A stretch of 64,000 nt of DNA, taken from assembly GCA_019359415.1 (NCBI GenBank), contig JAHHHH010000025.1, positions 1 through 64,000 on the forward strand, in the 5' to 3' direction. The DNA is from Iphinoe sp. HA4291-MV1. GTDB lineage: Bacteria; Cyanobacteriota; Cyanobacteriia; Cyanobacteriales; Nostocaceae. The notes under the pieces are model-generated. The model was not told the origin of the DNA. It made no database searches and saw only the letters and a program-made list of their open reading frames with translations. Position numbers and translations under genes: made by a program. Below, in pieces: positions 25,261 to 34,416 of this stretch; position 1 is the stretch's first letter, and the number at the start of each line of letters is the position of its first letter.

Positions 25261-28200
25261 TCATGATATCGCCTTTGTAGCTACTTCAACGTTTTGCATC
25301 TGTTGAGTCGGCTTTCTCGAAATCAAAAACTTTCCAAACAGAGAATACAAAGCTGGAATAACTAACAAGGTTAATGCTGTAGAAGTAAACAATCCCCCTA
25401 AAACAACTACCGCTAACGGCTGCAAAATTTCCTTGCCAGCACCAGTGCCAATGACCAGTGGCACCATCCCTAAAGCTGATGAAAAAGCGGTCATCAAAAT
25501 AGCAACCAATCGCTCCATAGAACCTTCAACTAAAACTTCACGTAAAGGGATACCACTTGCTAACTTGTTGTTGTAATTATCAACTAATAACAAGCCGTTG
25601 CGAGTTGCTACACCGAACAGGGTAATAAATCCCACCATTGAAGCAACAGAAATAATTCCCCCAGCCAAAGCGACAGAAATCACACCCCCAACTAATGCCA
25701 AGGGCAAATTAATCATAATCATCACAGTGGCAGGAATTGACTTGACAGCAAAATAAATGAGTACCGTGATGGCGAGAAATGCCAAAATGCCTGCCCAAAT
25801 TAAAGTTTGCGTCGCTTGTTCTTGCGCTTGAAATTGACCTCCGTATTGAATGTAATACCCAGAAGGCAACTGTACTTGTTGCTTAACTTTGTTGCGAATA
25901 TCATTGATAACAGAACCTAAATCTCGACCTTTGACATTAGCAGAGACAACAATTAAACGAGAAACGTTTTCCCGGTTAATGGTATTAGGACCAGTACCAT
26001 AGTCAACTTTGGCAACTTGAGAGAGAGGAATTTTCTGCCCACTGGGAACATCTATGAGCAAATTACTGATAGTTTCTAAATTGTTACGAGCGCTTTCTTT
26101 TAACCAAACAACAAGGTCAAACACTTGTTGCTGTTCTAAAACTTGAGAGACGACTTGTCCATTGAGAGCAGTTTCAATAATTTGAGCTAAATCTCCCACA
26201 GCCAAACCATAACGAGAAGCAGCTCTTCGGTCAAACTTAATTTGTACCTGTTTGATGGGTACTTGGGGTTCTAGTTGTAAATCGACAACGCCAGGAATGT
26301 TGTTTATGGCTGATTCTACTTGTTTGCCAATAGTGCGGAGTTGTTTTAAGTCAGAACCGAAGATTTTAACTGCGATCGCACTCCTTACCCCTGATAAAAC
26401 TTCATCCATGCGGTGGGAAATAAACCCACCAATATTAGCTGCGACTCCTGGTAATTTGGCAAATTCTTGACGTAGCGTTTCGATACTTCCTTCCCGGTTT
26501 TTTATCCCCGAATCACTCAATTCAACATCCAATTCTCCAAAGTTGACACCACCAACATCGCTATCTCCAGGAGCGCGTCCTGAACGTAACTGTAAGGCTG
26601 CAAATCTTTTATCATTTTTAAGAGCATCTTGAATCGCTAAGTCAGCTGTATTGGTTGCTTCCAGGGATTCTCCAGGATAAAGAGAAGTGGCGATAACGAG
26701 TGACCTTTCTTGAAACTCTGGCAAAAATACACGCCCCAATGATGGCAGAATCATTATTGAAGCCACAAAGCTAGCTACAGCCCAAATCAAGATAATCTGG
26801 GGGCGACGAATAGAAAACGTCAAAGCCGGACGATATACCTTATGGGAAAAACGTGCTACCCAGGTTTCATCATGTGGTAAACGACGATTCACCAGCAACA
26901 GCGCACAGAGTGCTGGGGTTAGCGTCAGCGCTACTAGCGTTGAAGCCACAATTGAAAGTAAATAGGACACACCCATCGGTGTAAAGATGCGACCTTCCAC
27001 ACCCGAAAGGGCGAAAATTGGTGCAAAGACAACAGCTATAATGACTGTGGAAAATAGTACACTGACACGGACTTCAACCGAACCATTAAACACAACTTGC
27101 AATGGGTTGATTGGTGTTCCTGCTTGCTGGTTCTCCCGTAGACGACGGTAAACATTTTCCATGTCTACAATCGCATCATCCACCACTGAACCAATAGCAA
27201 CAGCCAATCCTCCCAAAGTCATCGTATTAATGCCTTGCCCAGTCCAATTTAAAATCATCATTCCCAACAGCAAGGACAAAGGAAGGGCGCTTAAACTAAT
27301 AATGACCGTCCGCCAATTCATCAGAAATAAAATCAGGACGGCAGAAACGATGATGATACCATCACGCAAAGCGTCCTCAACATTCTTGAGCGAAGCTTCG
27401 ATAAAATTTTCTTGACGGAAAGTAGCAATCACTTTGACATCTTTAGGCAAGCTGGCTTTAATTTCTTCCATCGCTGCTTCTATTGCGCGAGTCACAGTTG
27501 GTGTATCCGCTTGCGGCTGTTTGTTAACTACCACAACAATCGCCTTCTTGCCGTTTAAAGTCGCGTCACCACGTTTGAGTTGAGCACCGATTTTGACATC
27601 CGCAACTTGACCCAATAATATGGGTGTGCCATTTCTAGCAGTAATTGCTGATTCCTTGAGTTCGTCGATAGACTCAATTCGCCCGACTTCCCGAACTAAT
27701 AACTCTTGGTCTGGATTAATTAAAAATCCACCAGGAGCATTGACATTGGCTTTTTGAGTGGCTTCTGTGACTTCCTTCAAAGAAACATTAAATGCTCTTA
27801 GTTTCGCTGGATCGACCAGCACTTGATACTGACGTACATCCCCTCCAAATACTACAATCTGAGTCACGCCAGGAACAGCCAAAAGGCGATTTTTCACTTG
27901 CCAATCAACAATACGCCGTACTTCCATCAAGGGAGTGGTTTCAGAGGTAAAAGCATATTTGATGACAGCTCCCAAAGGAGAACTGACAGGAGATATTTGT
28001 GGTGGTTCTACTCCTTGCGGTAGCTGACTTTGAGCTTGTTGTAATCGTTCTGTGACTAGCTGGCGAGCACGATAAATTTCTGTATCCCAGTTAAAAATTA
28101 CTTTCACAACAGATATGCCTACCGCAGAAGAAGAACGTACTGTTTCCACTCCGGGAGTACCGTTAATGGCACTTTCTATCGGTCGAGTCACAAGCGATTC

Positions 28201-28383
28201 AACTTCCTCTGGTGCTAGTCCTGGTGCTTCGGTTTGGATTTCCACTTGCGGGGGTGCAAATGCGGGAAAAACGTCCAGTGGCATTTGTGTCAAGACGCGA
28301 AATCCCCACAGACTAATGATGATGGAGGCGATGACGACTAGCCACCGCTGAGCAATCGACCACTTGACGATGGAATTGAGCAT
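25261..28383 (-). CDS. Heavy-metal efflux RND transporter (CusA/CzcA family)
   Basis: This 1040-residue inner-membrane proton antiporter starts with the family-typical IVKWSIAQRWLVV helix. It has the proton-relay acids in GSVVDDAIVDMENVYRR of TM4, a large periplasmic porter domain in each half, and the second-half helices FITLFGVATRNGLLLVDNY. The family exports Cu+/Ag+ or Co/Zn/Cd/Ni together with an adaptor and an outer-membrane channel. The metal is not decided by sequence here. The adaptor is 7 kb away at 35251, and no outer-membrane factor is seen. Operator-like repeat E lies 107 bp upstream. Confidence 0.92.
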   Translation of the reverse strand: MLNSIVKWSIAQRWLVVIASIIISLWGFRVLTQMPLDVFPAFAPPQVEIQTEAPGLAPEEVESLVTRPIESAINGTPGVETVRSSSAVGISVVKVIFNWDTEIYRARQLVTERLQQAQSQLPQGVEPPQISPVSSPLGAVIKYAFTSETTPLMEVRRIVDWQVKNRLLAVPGVTQIVVFGGDVRQYQVLVDPAKLRAFNVSLKEVTEATQKANVNAPGGFLINPDQELLVREVGRIESIDELKESAITARNGTPILLGQVADVKIGAQLKRGDATLNGKKAIVVVVNKQPQADTPTVTRAIEAAMEEIKASLPKDVKVIATFRQENFIEASLKNVEDALRDGIIIVSAVLILFLMNWRTVIISLSALPLSLLLGMMILNWTGQGINTMTLGGLAVAIGSVVDDAIVDMENVYRRLRENQQAGTPINPLQVVFNGSVEVRVSVLFSTVIIAVVFAPIFALSGVEGRIFTPMGVSYLLSIVASTLVALTLTPALCALLLVNRRLPHDETWVARFSHKVYRPALTFSIRRPQIILIWAVASFVASIMILPSLGRVFLPEFQERSLVIATSLYPGESLEATNTADLAIQDALKNDKRFAALQLRSGRAPGDSDVGGVNFGELDVELSDSGIKNREGSIETLRQEFAKLPGVAANIGGFISHRMDEVLSGVRSAIAVKIFGSDLKQLRTIGKQVESAINNIPGVVDLQLEPQVPIKQVQIKFDRRAASRYGLAVGDLAQIIETALNGQVVSQVLEQQQVFDLVVWLKESARNNLETISNLLIDVPSGQKIPLSQVAKVDYGTGPNTINRENVSRLIVVSANVKGRDLGSVINDIRNKVKQQVQLPSGYYIQYGGQFQAQEQATQTLIWAGILAFLAITVLIYFAVKSIPATVMIMINLPLALVGGVISVALAGGIISVASMVGFITLFGVATRNGLLLVDNYNNKLASGIPLREVLVEGSMERLVAILMTAFSSALGMVPLVIGTGAGKEILQPLAVVVLGGLFTSTALTLLVIPALYSLFGKFLISRKPTQQMQNVEVATKAIS

Positions 28384-28489
28384 TTTTTAGACCCCTGGCT
28401 GGGATATTTGCTTTCCAATGCTGCTCAGCCAGTTGGGATGAGTAGCGATGTTAAAGGTTCGGCACTGTACTTACTTTCTCAAATCAAGA

Positions 28490-28506
28490 TGAAATCAGGA
28501 TGAAAT
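28490..28506 (-). promoter_or_regulatory. Operator-like direct repeat E, upstream of the RND pump
   Basis: TGAAATCAGGATGAAAT, with a further partial unit (CAAATCAAGA) directly before it giving almost three tandem units, lies 107 bp upstream of the pump start. Confidence 0.6.
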
Positions 28507-28654
28507 CTAAATTGAAAGCAGATTTATTTAAATTGGGGAGTAAGTAGCGAGCGTGATATGAGCCGCCATGCAACGTCTGAAACTGTTGCTACGAAAGGGT
28601 TACAAAAATATCCCTTTGACATTCTTGATATATACTCCTTTTTCTTTCGCTGCA

Positions 28655-29362
28655 TTAGCTTTTTAAATTAACAGAGTGTCCCTGCCTTAATCTCTGTAGT
28701 TTCAGCATCGTGATACATATCATCAACCACAAAAATCCAACACCATAACCTGCAATTACATCAGTCGGCCAATGTACTCCTAAATACAGCCGACTGATGC
28801 CAATTGCCACAATTAAAATAACTGCTAAAGTGTAGATAATCTGTGAAAATTTAGGATAATGAGTAGCTAGTATATAAGCAATAAAACCGTACAGTACCAT
28901 AGAACCTAGTGCATGACCACTGGGAAAACTAAAAGACTTCTCAGAAATCAAAAGAGTCCAAAGTTGCGGACGAGGTTTAGAGAAAAATAACTTTAACCCT
29001 CTATTTAAAATTAACCCTCCTAAACAGGTAAGCACAAAAATATATGTTTCGACTCGGTAATGTCGCCACCAAAGTGTTCCTAAAGTCAATGCTGCGACGA
29101 CTACTACTGTCGTTGGATTACCAAGATTCGTTATAGCCAGCATGAAATTATCTAGACTCGGATTAGCAAACTGATGCAACCATAAAAGAAAAGATGTATC
29201 AAATGCAAAAGCTTCTTTCTCTAAAACTTCTTCAGCAAGCTTGGCGACAACAAACAGAATCAGCAGACAACCAGTAAGTCCAACAATACCAATTGTGGCG
29301 ATTAAGGAAATCAAACGAGGATGTATATAACGCAACCAAAAGATAGAAATGTTTCGTATCAT
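28655..29362 (-). CDS. PAP2 superfamily membrane phosphatase
   Basis: The 235-residue protein has about six transmembrane helices and the three PAP2 motifs: KLFFSKPRP (KX6RP), FPSGHALGS (PSGH) and SRLYLGVHWPTDV (SRX5HX3D). Such enzymes remove phosphate from phosphatidate or undecaprenyl pyrophosphate. Which one acts here cannot be told. It lies in the middle of the metal-response island but has no operator-like repeat of its own. The gap to the pump gene carries site E only. Confidence 0.85.
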   Translation of the reverse strand: MIRNISIFWLRYIHPRLISLIATIGIVGLTGCLLILFVVAKLAEEVLEKEAFAFDTSFLLWLHQFANPSLDNFMLAITNLGNPTTVVVVAALTLGTLWWRHYRVETYIFVLTCLGGLILNRGLKLFFSKPRPQLWTLLISEKSFSFPSGHALGSMVLYGFIAYILATHYPKFSQIIYTLAVILIVAIGISRLYLGVHWPTDVIAGYGVGFLWLMICITMLKLQRLRQGHSVNLKS

Positions 29363-29418
29363 ATGTTACACTTTGCACTCACAAAAGATATGGCTGGGAA
29401 TGAAAACCTTACCCTCTG

Positions 29419-29823
29419 CTAACATGACTTCCGTCTTCCCCCTTCAAGTACCAGCAGTAATATAATTGCACTCAAAGCAAAAACACTACCAGTAATGAAA
29501 GTTGCTTTTGGACTGATTGCTTCCCATAAACTACCTGCCAACAAACTGGCTGGTAAAAGTGCTGCACCAGTAGCCAAATTAATTAACCCAAAAGCAGTAC
29601 CACGCAGATGAGACGGTACTCTATCTGCTACTAGTGCCAATAACACACCCTGACTCATTCCTTGATGTAGTCCATACAATGCAAACAGCCCCCACACTTG
29701 CCAAGGAGCATCAACAAATGCAAAGCCGAGGTATATTAAAGCATACACAGAAAATCCACCCACTAGCAGCCCTAAACGTCCAATGTGGTCAGATAATAAT
29801 CCTATCGGATAAGCACTGTCTGT
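29419..29823 (-). pseudogene. MFS transporter, C-terminal fragment
   Basis: The frame is open from 29823 and reads DSAYPIGLLSDHIGRLGLLV, an MFS loop (GxLSDxxGR). Four or five helices follow, including GLHQGMSQGVLLALVADRVP and FGLINLATGAALLPASLLAG. The N-terminal half of a normal 400-residue MFS protein is missing. The coding sequence stops ten bases after the end of the COG4705 gene at 29833, so a deletion joined the two. A GTG at 29763 could start a 114-residue product. Confidence 0.65.
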
Positions 29824-29832
29824 TTAAACGCA

Positions 29833-30582
29833 TCACTCAATTGGGTGACGCACTTTTTTCTCCTTTCGCACTGAAAAGAATAGGACAACTGCCAGCAGGA
29901 TAAAAGCGATCGCCGAAGCATATTCCCTTGGCAGTGATAGACCGCCATCTTTGACTGGCTTAGTAAGAAAATCTCCGAAGGTGGCTCCAAAGGGGCGCGT
30001 GAAGATGAACGCGAGCCAGAATAGGAAAATATCGCTCAACTTTGTCATGTAGTGAAGGGCGATGACAACACCGATGACGCTGGCTGTCACCAATGCGCCC
30101 TGAATATAGCTCAGTCCCAAGTTGCTGGTTAGAAAGTCACCAAAGGCCGTTCCCAAACTATTGGAGAACACAACAGCAAGCCAATAGGTGGTCTCTGCGT
30201 CTTTCCTGATGATAGGATAAACGCTCAGATCTCGATCCCGGTAGTACCAAATGGCAAGAACACTCAAGAGACTGGCTACTAAGATAAGCGATCCCGCTGC
30301 GTAGCCCAGCCCAAAAGATCGATCCATCAAGTCTGAAACTTCGGTTCCGGCTGTAGTTGTGGCAATGATGGCCACCCAGTAAAGGGCTGGACGATATCTG
30401 TCAGATTGAATTTGAAAAAACAAGAGAATAGCCAGGATGGCGAACGTTACGGCAAAGCCTACGTAATACCCCAATCCAAGGGTCATTGAGATGAAGTCAC
30501 CTGCCGTCTCGCCGAGTGTCGTGGCGATAATCTTCATGATCCAGAAGAAAATTGTGACTTTTGCAACTTTATTTTTATTCAT
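29833..30582 (-). CDS. COG4705 family membrane protein, copy 1
   Basis: The 249-residue protein has about eight helices in four repeated pairs, each marked by a G-x-x-x-x-D segment: TTLGETAGDF, TTAGTEVSDL, NSLGTAFGDF and RPFGATFGDF. This fourfold internal repeat defines the uncharacterised COG4705 family, often found near metal or acid resistance genes. The regularly spaced acidic residues inside helices could line an ion path (inference). A second member, clearly diverged, lies upstream at 30817-31602 in the same direction, with a 234-bp gap holding no gene. Confidence 0.75.
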   Translation of the reverse strand: MNKNKVAKVTIFFWIMKIIATTLGETAGDFISMTLGLGYYVGFAVTFAILAILLFFQIQSDRYRPALYWVAIIATTTAGTEVSDLMDRSFGLGYAAGSLILVASLLSVLAIWYYRDRDLSVYPIIRKDAETTYWLAVVFSNSLGTAFGDFLTSNLGLSYIQGALVTASVIGVVIALHYMTKLSDIFLFWLAFIFTRPFGATFGDFLTKPVKDGGLSLPREYASAIAFILLAVVLFFSVRKEKKVRHPIE

Positions 30583-30816
30583 TTCTTTTTCACAAGAAAA
30601 AATAGTAAGTCATCATGAATCCATTCAGATTAGTGCAGTCTGATAGAAACAACTAAATGATACGCTTGAAAAGTTCTAAGTTATGTGGAATAAGCACTAC
30701 GTATAGCTTTAAAAGCTATTGAACAGTGAAGGGATGGGTCAGGCGAGCGCAAATTGCCAACCAAATCGCCTCTTCACAAACAGAAAAATGCCCAAGTTCG
30801 ATAAGGCGATCAATTA

Positions 30817-31602
30817 TCAATCTTCTTGGTCAATCGGCAGTAAGCCTGGTTTCTTCCGCTTAAGGCTTAAGTAAATCACTAGGCTGATGATTATAGAGAG
30901 AAAAAGCACACTGGTTCCAACCGTACCATAGCCAAAACCACCATTTTTAGTTGGTTGGGATAGTAAATCACCTATCGATGCTCCAAACGGACGAGTCAAG
31001 ATGTAAGCTAACCAAAATGCCAAAACTGCATTCATTCGGAAGTAATAATAACCAGTCGCTATCATTGCAATTGAAGCGCCAAATACTAATGCTGATTGTG
31101 CATAACCCAACCCCGAAGCCTCTGCTAAGAGGTCTCCTGTTGAAGTACCCAAGGCAAACGTAAGTAAAATAGCCACCCAGTAGAAAAGCTCTCTTTTAGC
31201 TGTGTTGATGGAGTGCATGGCTAATGTCTTTTCGCTTAAATACCAAAACACAAAAACTGCCAACAAGACAAAACTAAAAACTATGGTAGTTGTCACCAAA
31301 CTAACTCCAAAATCGTCTACCAATCTATCAGTAATTAACGTACCAACGATACTTATCAAAACGACCACAAGCCAGTAACTCAGTGGGATATACTGCTTAA
31401 GCCTAAACTGATTTAAAAGCGCAATCAGCAACAAGCCGCTCATAATATATGATGTAACGCTTAAACCAAGGTTCAGCGTTCCTGATAGAAAATCTGCCGC
31501 AGTTTCACCTACTGTGGTTGCCAGAACCTTAATAATCCAGAAGTAAATTGTAACCTCTGGAACCCTGTTCAACATTGCTCCTACTTGCTGAGGTTTTTTC
31601 AT
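30817..31602 (-). CDS. COG4705 family membrane protein, copy 2
   Basis: The 261-residue protein has the same fourfold repeat: TTVGETAADF, SIVGTLITDR, FALGTSTGDL and RPFGASIGDL. The second repeat is the least conserved. It starts VPEVTIYFWIIKVLATTVGETAADF, parallel to VAKVTIFFWIMKIIATTLGETAGDF of copy 1, so the pair arose by duplication. It is divergent from the PepSY gene. The shared upstream region carries an inverted pair of AATCTTGACTATT at 31653-31665 and 31771-31783. Confidence 0.75.
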   Translation of the reverse strand: MKKPQQVGAMLNRVPEVTIYFWIIKVLATTVGETAADFLSGTLNLGLSVTSYIMSGLLLIALLNQFRLKQYIPLSYWLVVVLISIVGTLITDRLVDDFGVSLVTTTIVFSFVLLAVFVFWYLSEKTLAMHSINTAKRELFYWVAILLTFALGTSTGDLLAEASGLGYAQSALVFGASIAMIATGYYYFRMNAVLAFWLAYILTRPFGASIGDLLSQPTKNGGFGYGTVGTSVLFLSIIISLVIYLSLKRKKPGLLPIDQED

Positions 31603-31652
31603 AACTTGAATTGGTGCAGAGTGATTGCACTCTACACACCAAAGGTCAAGAA

Positions 31653-31783
31653 ATAGTCAAGATTTGATTGAAAGCGGAATTTACTCGATATAGATGAACA
31701 TAAAATCGCTGAAATCTCTAATTATCAGGCTTATTTCACGATTTGATCTTGAATTTTGTCAACTCTAACCAATCTTGACTATT
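31653..31783. promoter_or_regulatory. Divergent promoter region with 13-bp inverted repeat
   Basis: AATAGTCAAGATT (31653-31665) and AATCTTGACTATT (31771-31783) are exact inverted copies in the region shared by the divergent COG4705 and PepSY genes. Each is 50-60 bp from its own start codon and contains a TTGACT that could serve as -35 element. A degenerate ATTTGATCTTGAATTTT (31741-31757) resembles the TGAAAT-type operator in the opposite orientation. Confidence 0.4.
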
Positions 31784-31843
31784 CCTGGACTTTTATTACC
31801 TACGGTGAAAATACAAATCCAAATTTCCGGAGATTTTACAAGC

Positions 31844-32338
31844 ATGAAAACTTCAACAAAAATCGTTTTGGCAGCAGCTTTTGTTGGTACTTTAGGAATT
31901 TCTGGATTGGCACGAGTTGTCGGAACAAAACAACCACAATCTCCAGTAGCAATTGTGCGTCAGCATCACAGCACTACTCAAGTTGCTGAAGCCAGTGATG
32001 GCGACGGTGAAACTAACGACGATGCACAAGAACAGCAAGAAGCAAATAAACTGCAAACTCTAGCTAAAATTACAGCACAACAAGCACAGCAAGCAGCTGA
32101 AACATCTGTAGGAGGTAAGGCTAGCCGCGTCAAACTCGAAAATGAAAATGGCAACTTAGTTTATGCTGTAGAAATTGGTCAGCAAGATGTTAAGGTCGAT
32201 GCTGGTAATGACAAGGTTCTCTACACTGAGAATACCAATCAACAAAACGAAAACATTGAAGCCACTCGCCCCAAGAGTAGCATTCAAGTTCAAGAAGCCA
32301 GTGATGGTGATGGTGAAACCAATGATGATGGTCATTAG
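31844..32338 (+). CDS. PepSY domain exported protein with duplicated acidic motif
   Basis: The 164-residue protein begins with a signal-like helix (KIVLAAAFVGTLGISGLARVV), followed by one PepSY domain: KITAQQAQQAAETSVGGKASRVKLENENGNLVYAVEI with a DVKVDAGNDKVL strand. The acidic motif EASDGDGETNDD occurs twice, once before and once after the PepSY domain, the second at the very C-terminus. DxDGxxxDD runs resemble calcium-binding loops (inference). The start is ATG 31844; longer upstream frames are not needed, because CGGAG precedes this ATG. A role in metal binding or peptidase inhibition is possible. Confidence 0.75.
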   Translation: MKTSTKIVLAAAFVGTLGISGLARVVGTKQPQSPVAIVRQHHSTTQVAEASDGDGETNDDAQEQQEANKLQTLAKITAQQAQQAAETSVGGKASRVKLENENGNLVYAVEIGQQDVKVDAGNDKVLYTENTNQQNENIEATRPKSSIQVQEASDGDGETNDDGH

Positions 32339-32520
32339 GTAACTTAAAACCTATGCTATCTCAGTTGCAAGCATCAGGAGTTAAGTAAAACACTTCTGTA
32401 GCAGACATTAACTAAACATCAACTACATAGGGATTGTTGAAGATCAACTTCATCAATCTCTTATTTTTAAATTCTGGATAATCAGAATAAAGTAGACATG
32501 AAATAATTTGAAGAGGTTAT

Positions 32521-32970
32521 GTGAAAAATAAGCGTCCACCTGGTTTATTAGCAATTATAATTTATAAAGCCTTTGTTGCTTCACTCTTAGCTATTACTTC
32601 TGTCGCCTTGCTATTAGCACTAAGACATCACCAAAGCTTAGCTGCATTTTCGGAATCTTATATTTTAGAAACAAAACTCAAAATGATTGAATGGCTAATA
32701 GATAATTTTTTGAATATTAGTCCCCAAAAATTATATTTTAGCGGTATAGCTATTGGAGTTTATGCTATTGTAACGGCAATAGAAGTAGTTGGTTTATGGT
32801 ATGATAAGTCTTGGGCAACACTGTTAGTGCTTGGACTAGTTGGCATTAGCATACCTCCAGAAATATTTGAGTTAATTAAAGGGATAACAATACTAAAGTT
32901 CATCGTATTTTTAGTGAATATAGCTGTATTTTGGTATTTGCTACGTCATTTTCCTAAGCATAAAAGGTAA
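32521..32970 (+). CDS. DUF2127 membrane protein
   Basis: The 149-residue protein has four hydrophobic helices: RPPGLLAIIIYKAFVASLLAI, IAIGVYAIVTAIEVVGLWY, SWATLLVLGLVGISIPPEIFEL and LKFIVFLVNIAVFWYLL. This matches DUF2127, a family of small integral membrane proteins without known activity. The start is GTG at 32521, with GAAGAGG eight bases upstream. It reads in the direction of the PepSY gene with a 180-bp gap, so a shared transcript is uncertain. Confidence 0.75.
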   Translation: MKNKRPPGLLAIIIYKAFVASLLAITSVALLLALRHHQSLAAFSESYILETKLKMIEWLIDNFLNISPQKLYFSGIAIGVYAIVTAIEVVGLWYDKSWATLLVLGLVGISIPPEIFELIKGITILKFIVFLVNIAVFWYLLRHFPKHKR

Positions 32971-33051
32971 TGTTAATCAAGTCTTGATATTCAAGAAGCT
33001 GGTAAACACATTTTATTGTATTAGTTTCGTCTGTCTAGGACACAAAAAATA

Positions 33052-34326
33052 CTAAGAGGAAACCGACGGTAAGCGCACGGTAAAACAACTACCAGCCTCT
33101 AATTGACTTGTGACACTAATTAATCCACCGTGGTTTTGGGCAATAGCTTGTGCGATCGCTAACCCCAAACCAGAACCACCCTCCCAATAAGAACGAGACC
33201 GATCCGCCCGCCAAAAGCGCTCAAAAACTTTATCGATATGCTCTGGTGCAATTCCCACACCTGTATCTTGCACATTCACATAAACCTGAGAACCAATACG
33301 ACTAGTTTTAATTTCAACTACGCCTCCTGATGGTGTATAGTAGAGTGCATTTTCAATTAAATTAGTAAACAGTCGCGTCAATTGAACGGAATCACCCGTC
33401 AGGTAAAGATTCCCTGCTAATTGAGATATTAAGTTAATTTGCTTAACTTCAGCTTGAGGTTTATAAAGTAGCACCAAGTTCTCCAAGATCAACGTTAAAT
33501 TGAGAGTATTCCAATTATGATTGGGAACTTTATCTGTGCGTGCTAAAAACAATAAATCTTCTGTGAGGCGAGTCATCTGGTTAGTAGCGCTAGCGATCGC
33601 CTGAAATTTTTCTGCATCTTTTGGTCCTATTTCTTCTGGGTATAAGAGTGCCAAATCAGCATTAATTTTGATTGCCATTAATGGACTGCGTAGTTCGTGG
33701 GAAGCATCAGCAGTAAACTGTTTGAGCCTTTGAAAACTATCCTCGATTGGCTGCATCGCTTGACGAGTTAGTAAAATTCCGCCAATTCCACTAAGAACCA
33801 AAGTCATAATAATTCCACCGCCTAATCCCCAGTCCAGTTTTTGAAGAGTTTCATCAAATTCTTCTAGGGATTGACTCACCCTCACATACCCAACCAGGTG
33901 ATTATTATCGCTAGCTATTATTGGTACAGTCACTCCTTGGATACGAACTTTGTCTACGTGACGCAGACCGTCTAGGGCGCTGGACTCACCACCTTGAACT
34001 TGTACCATTTTACTTGGCAACAAGGGCAAAGTTAAGACAGTTTGTCCTTGTTGGGCAATCAAATGTCCTTGGGTATCAAACCACTGTAATGCTTGATGAG
34101 CAGCAATTAAGTTTTGTGGGCGAAAGTCAGTTTCAATCGTAAGGCGATTTGCTTCAAACTCTGCATTTGCAGCCGCACCTTGTCCGATGGCTATGAGTCT
34201 ATCTGTTGTTTGTTGAGTCAGACTGCGGGTGAAAGCAACTCGGACTGCTAGAGCAAATATTCCCAGCAGCGATGCGAACACTACCAAGTAAGAAAACAAT
34301 AACCGATAACGAATTTTCTTAAACAC
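33052..34326 (-). CDS. Sensor histidine kinase of the second two-component pair
   Basis: The 424-residue membrane kinase has TM1 near residues 8-30, a periplasmic sensor of about 130 residues (LIAAHQALQWFDTQGHLIAQQG...VGYVRVSQSLEEF) and TM2 near 165-187. Then come the H-box FTADASHELRSPLMA, N-box LFTNLIENALYYTP, G1 DTGVGIAP and G2 GGSGLGLAIAQAIA. The sensor lacks the cysteine pair of RppB. The partner regulator is at 34417-35091, 90 bp upstream on the same strand. It sits inside the metal-response island directly downstream of the RND adaptor gene, so copper or another metal is a reasonable signal (inference). Confidence 0.87.
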   Translation of the reverse strand: MFKKIRYRLLFSYLVVFASLLGIFALAVRVAFTRSLTQQTTDRLIAIGQGAAANAEFEANRLTIETDFRPQNLIAAHQALQWFDTQGHLIAQQGQTVLTLPLLPSKMVQVQGGESSALDGLRHVDKVRIQGVTVPIIASDNNHLVGYVRVSQSLEEFDETLQKLDWGLGGGIIMTLVLSGIGGILLTRQAMQPIEDSFQRLKQFTADASHELRSPLMAIKINADLALLYPEEIGPKDAEKFQAIASATNQMTRLTEDLLFLARTDKVPNHNWNTLNLTLILENLVLLYKPQAEVKQINLISQLAGNLYLTGDSVQLTRLFTNLIENALYYTPSGGVVEIKTSRIGSQVYVNVQDTGVGIAPEHIDKVFERFWRADRSRSYWEGGSGLGLAIAQAIAQNHGGLISVTSQLEAGSCFTVRLPSVSS

Positions 34327-34416
34327 ATTCTTGTGACTGTAAAATTATCAGTTATTAACTAAGATTTATCCCGTGACCACTGCTGCAAAGCAGCCAATTA
34401 TTTATAGTAAAATATT

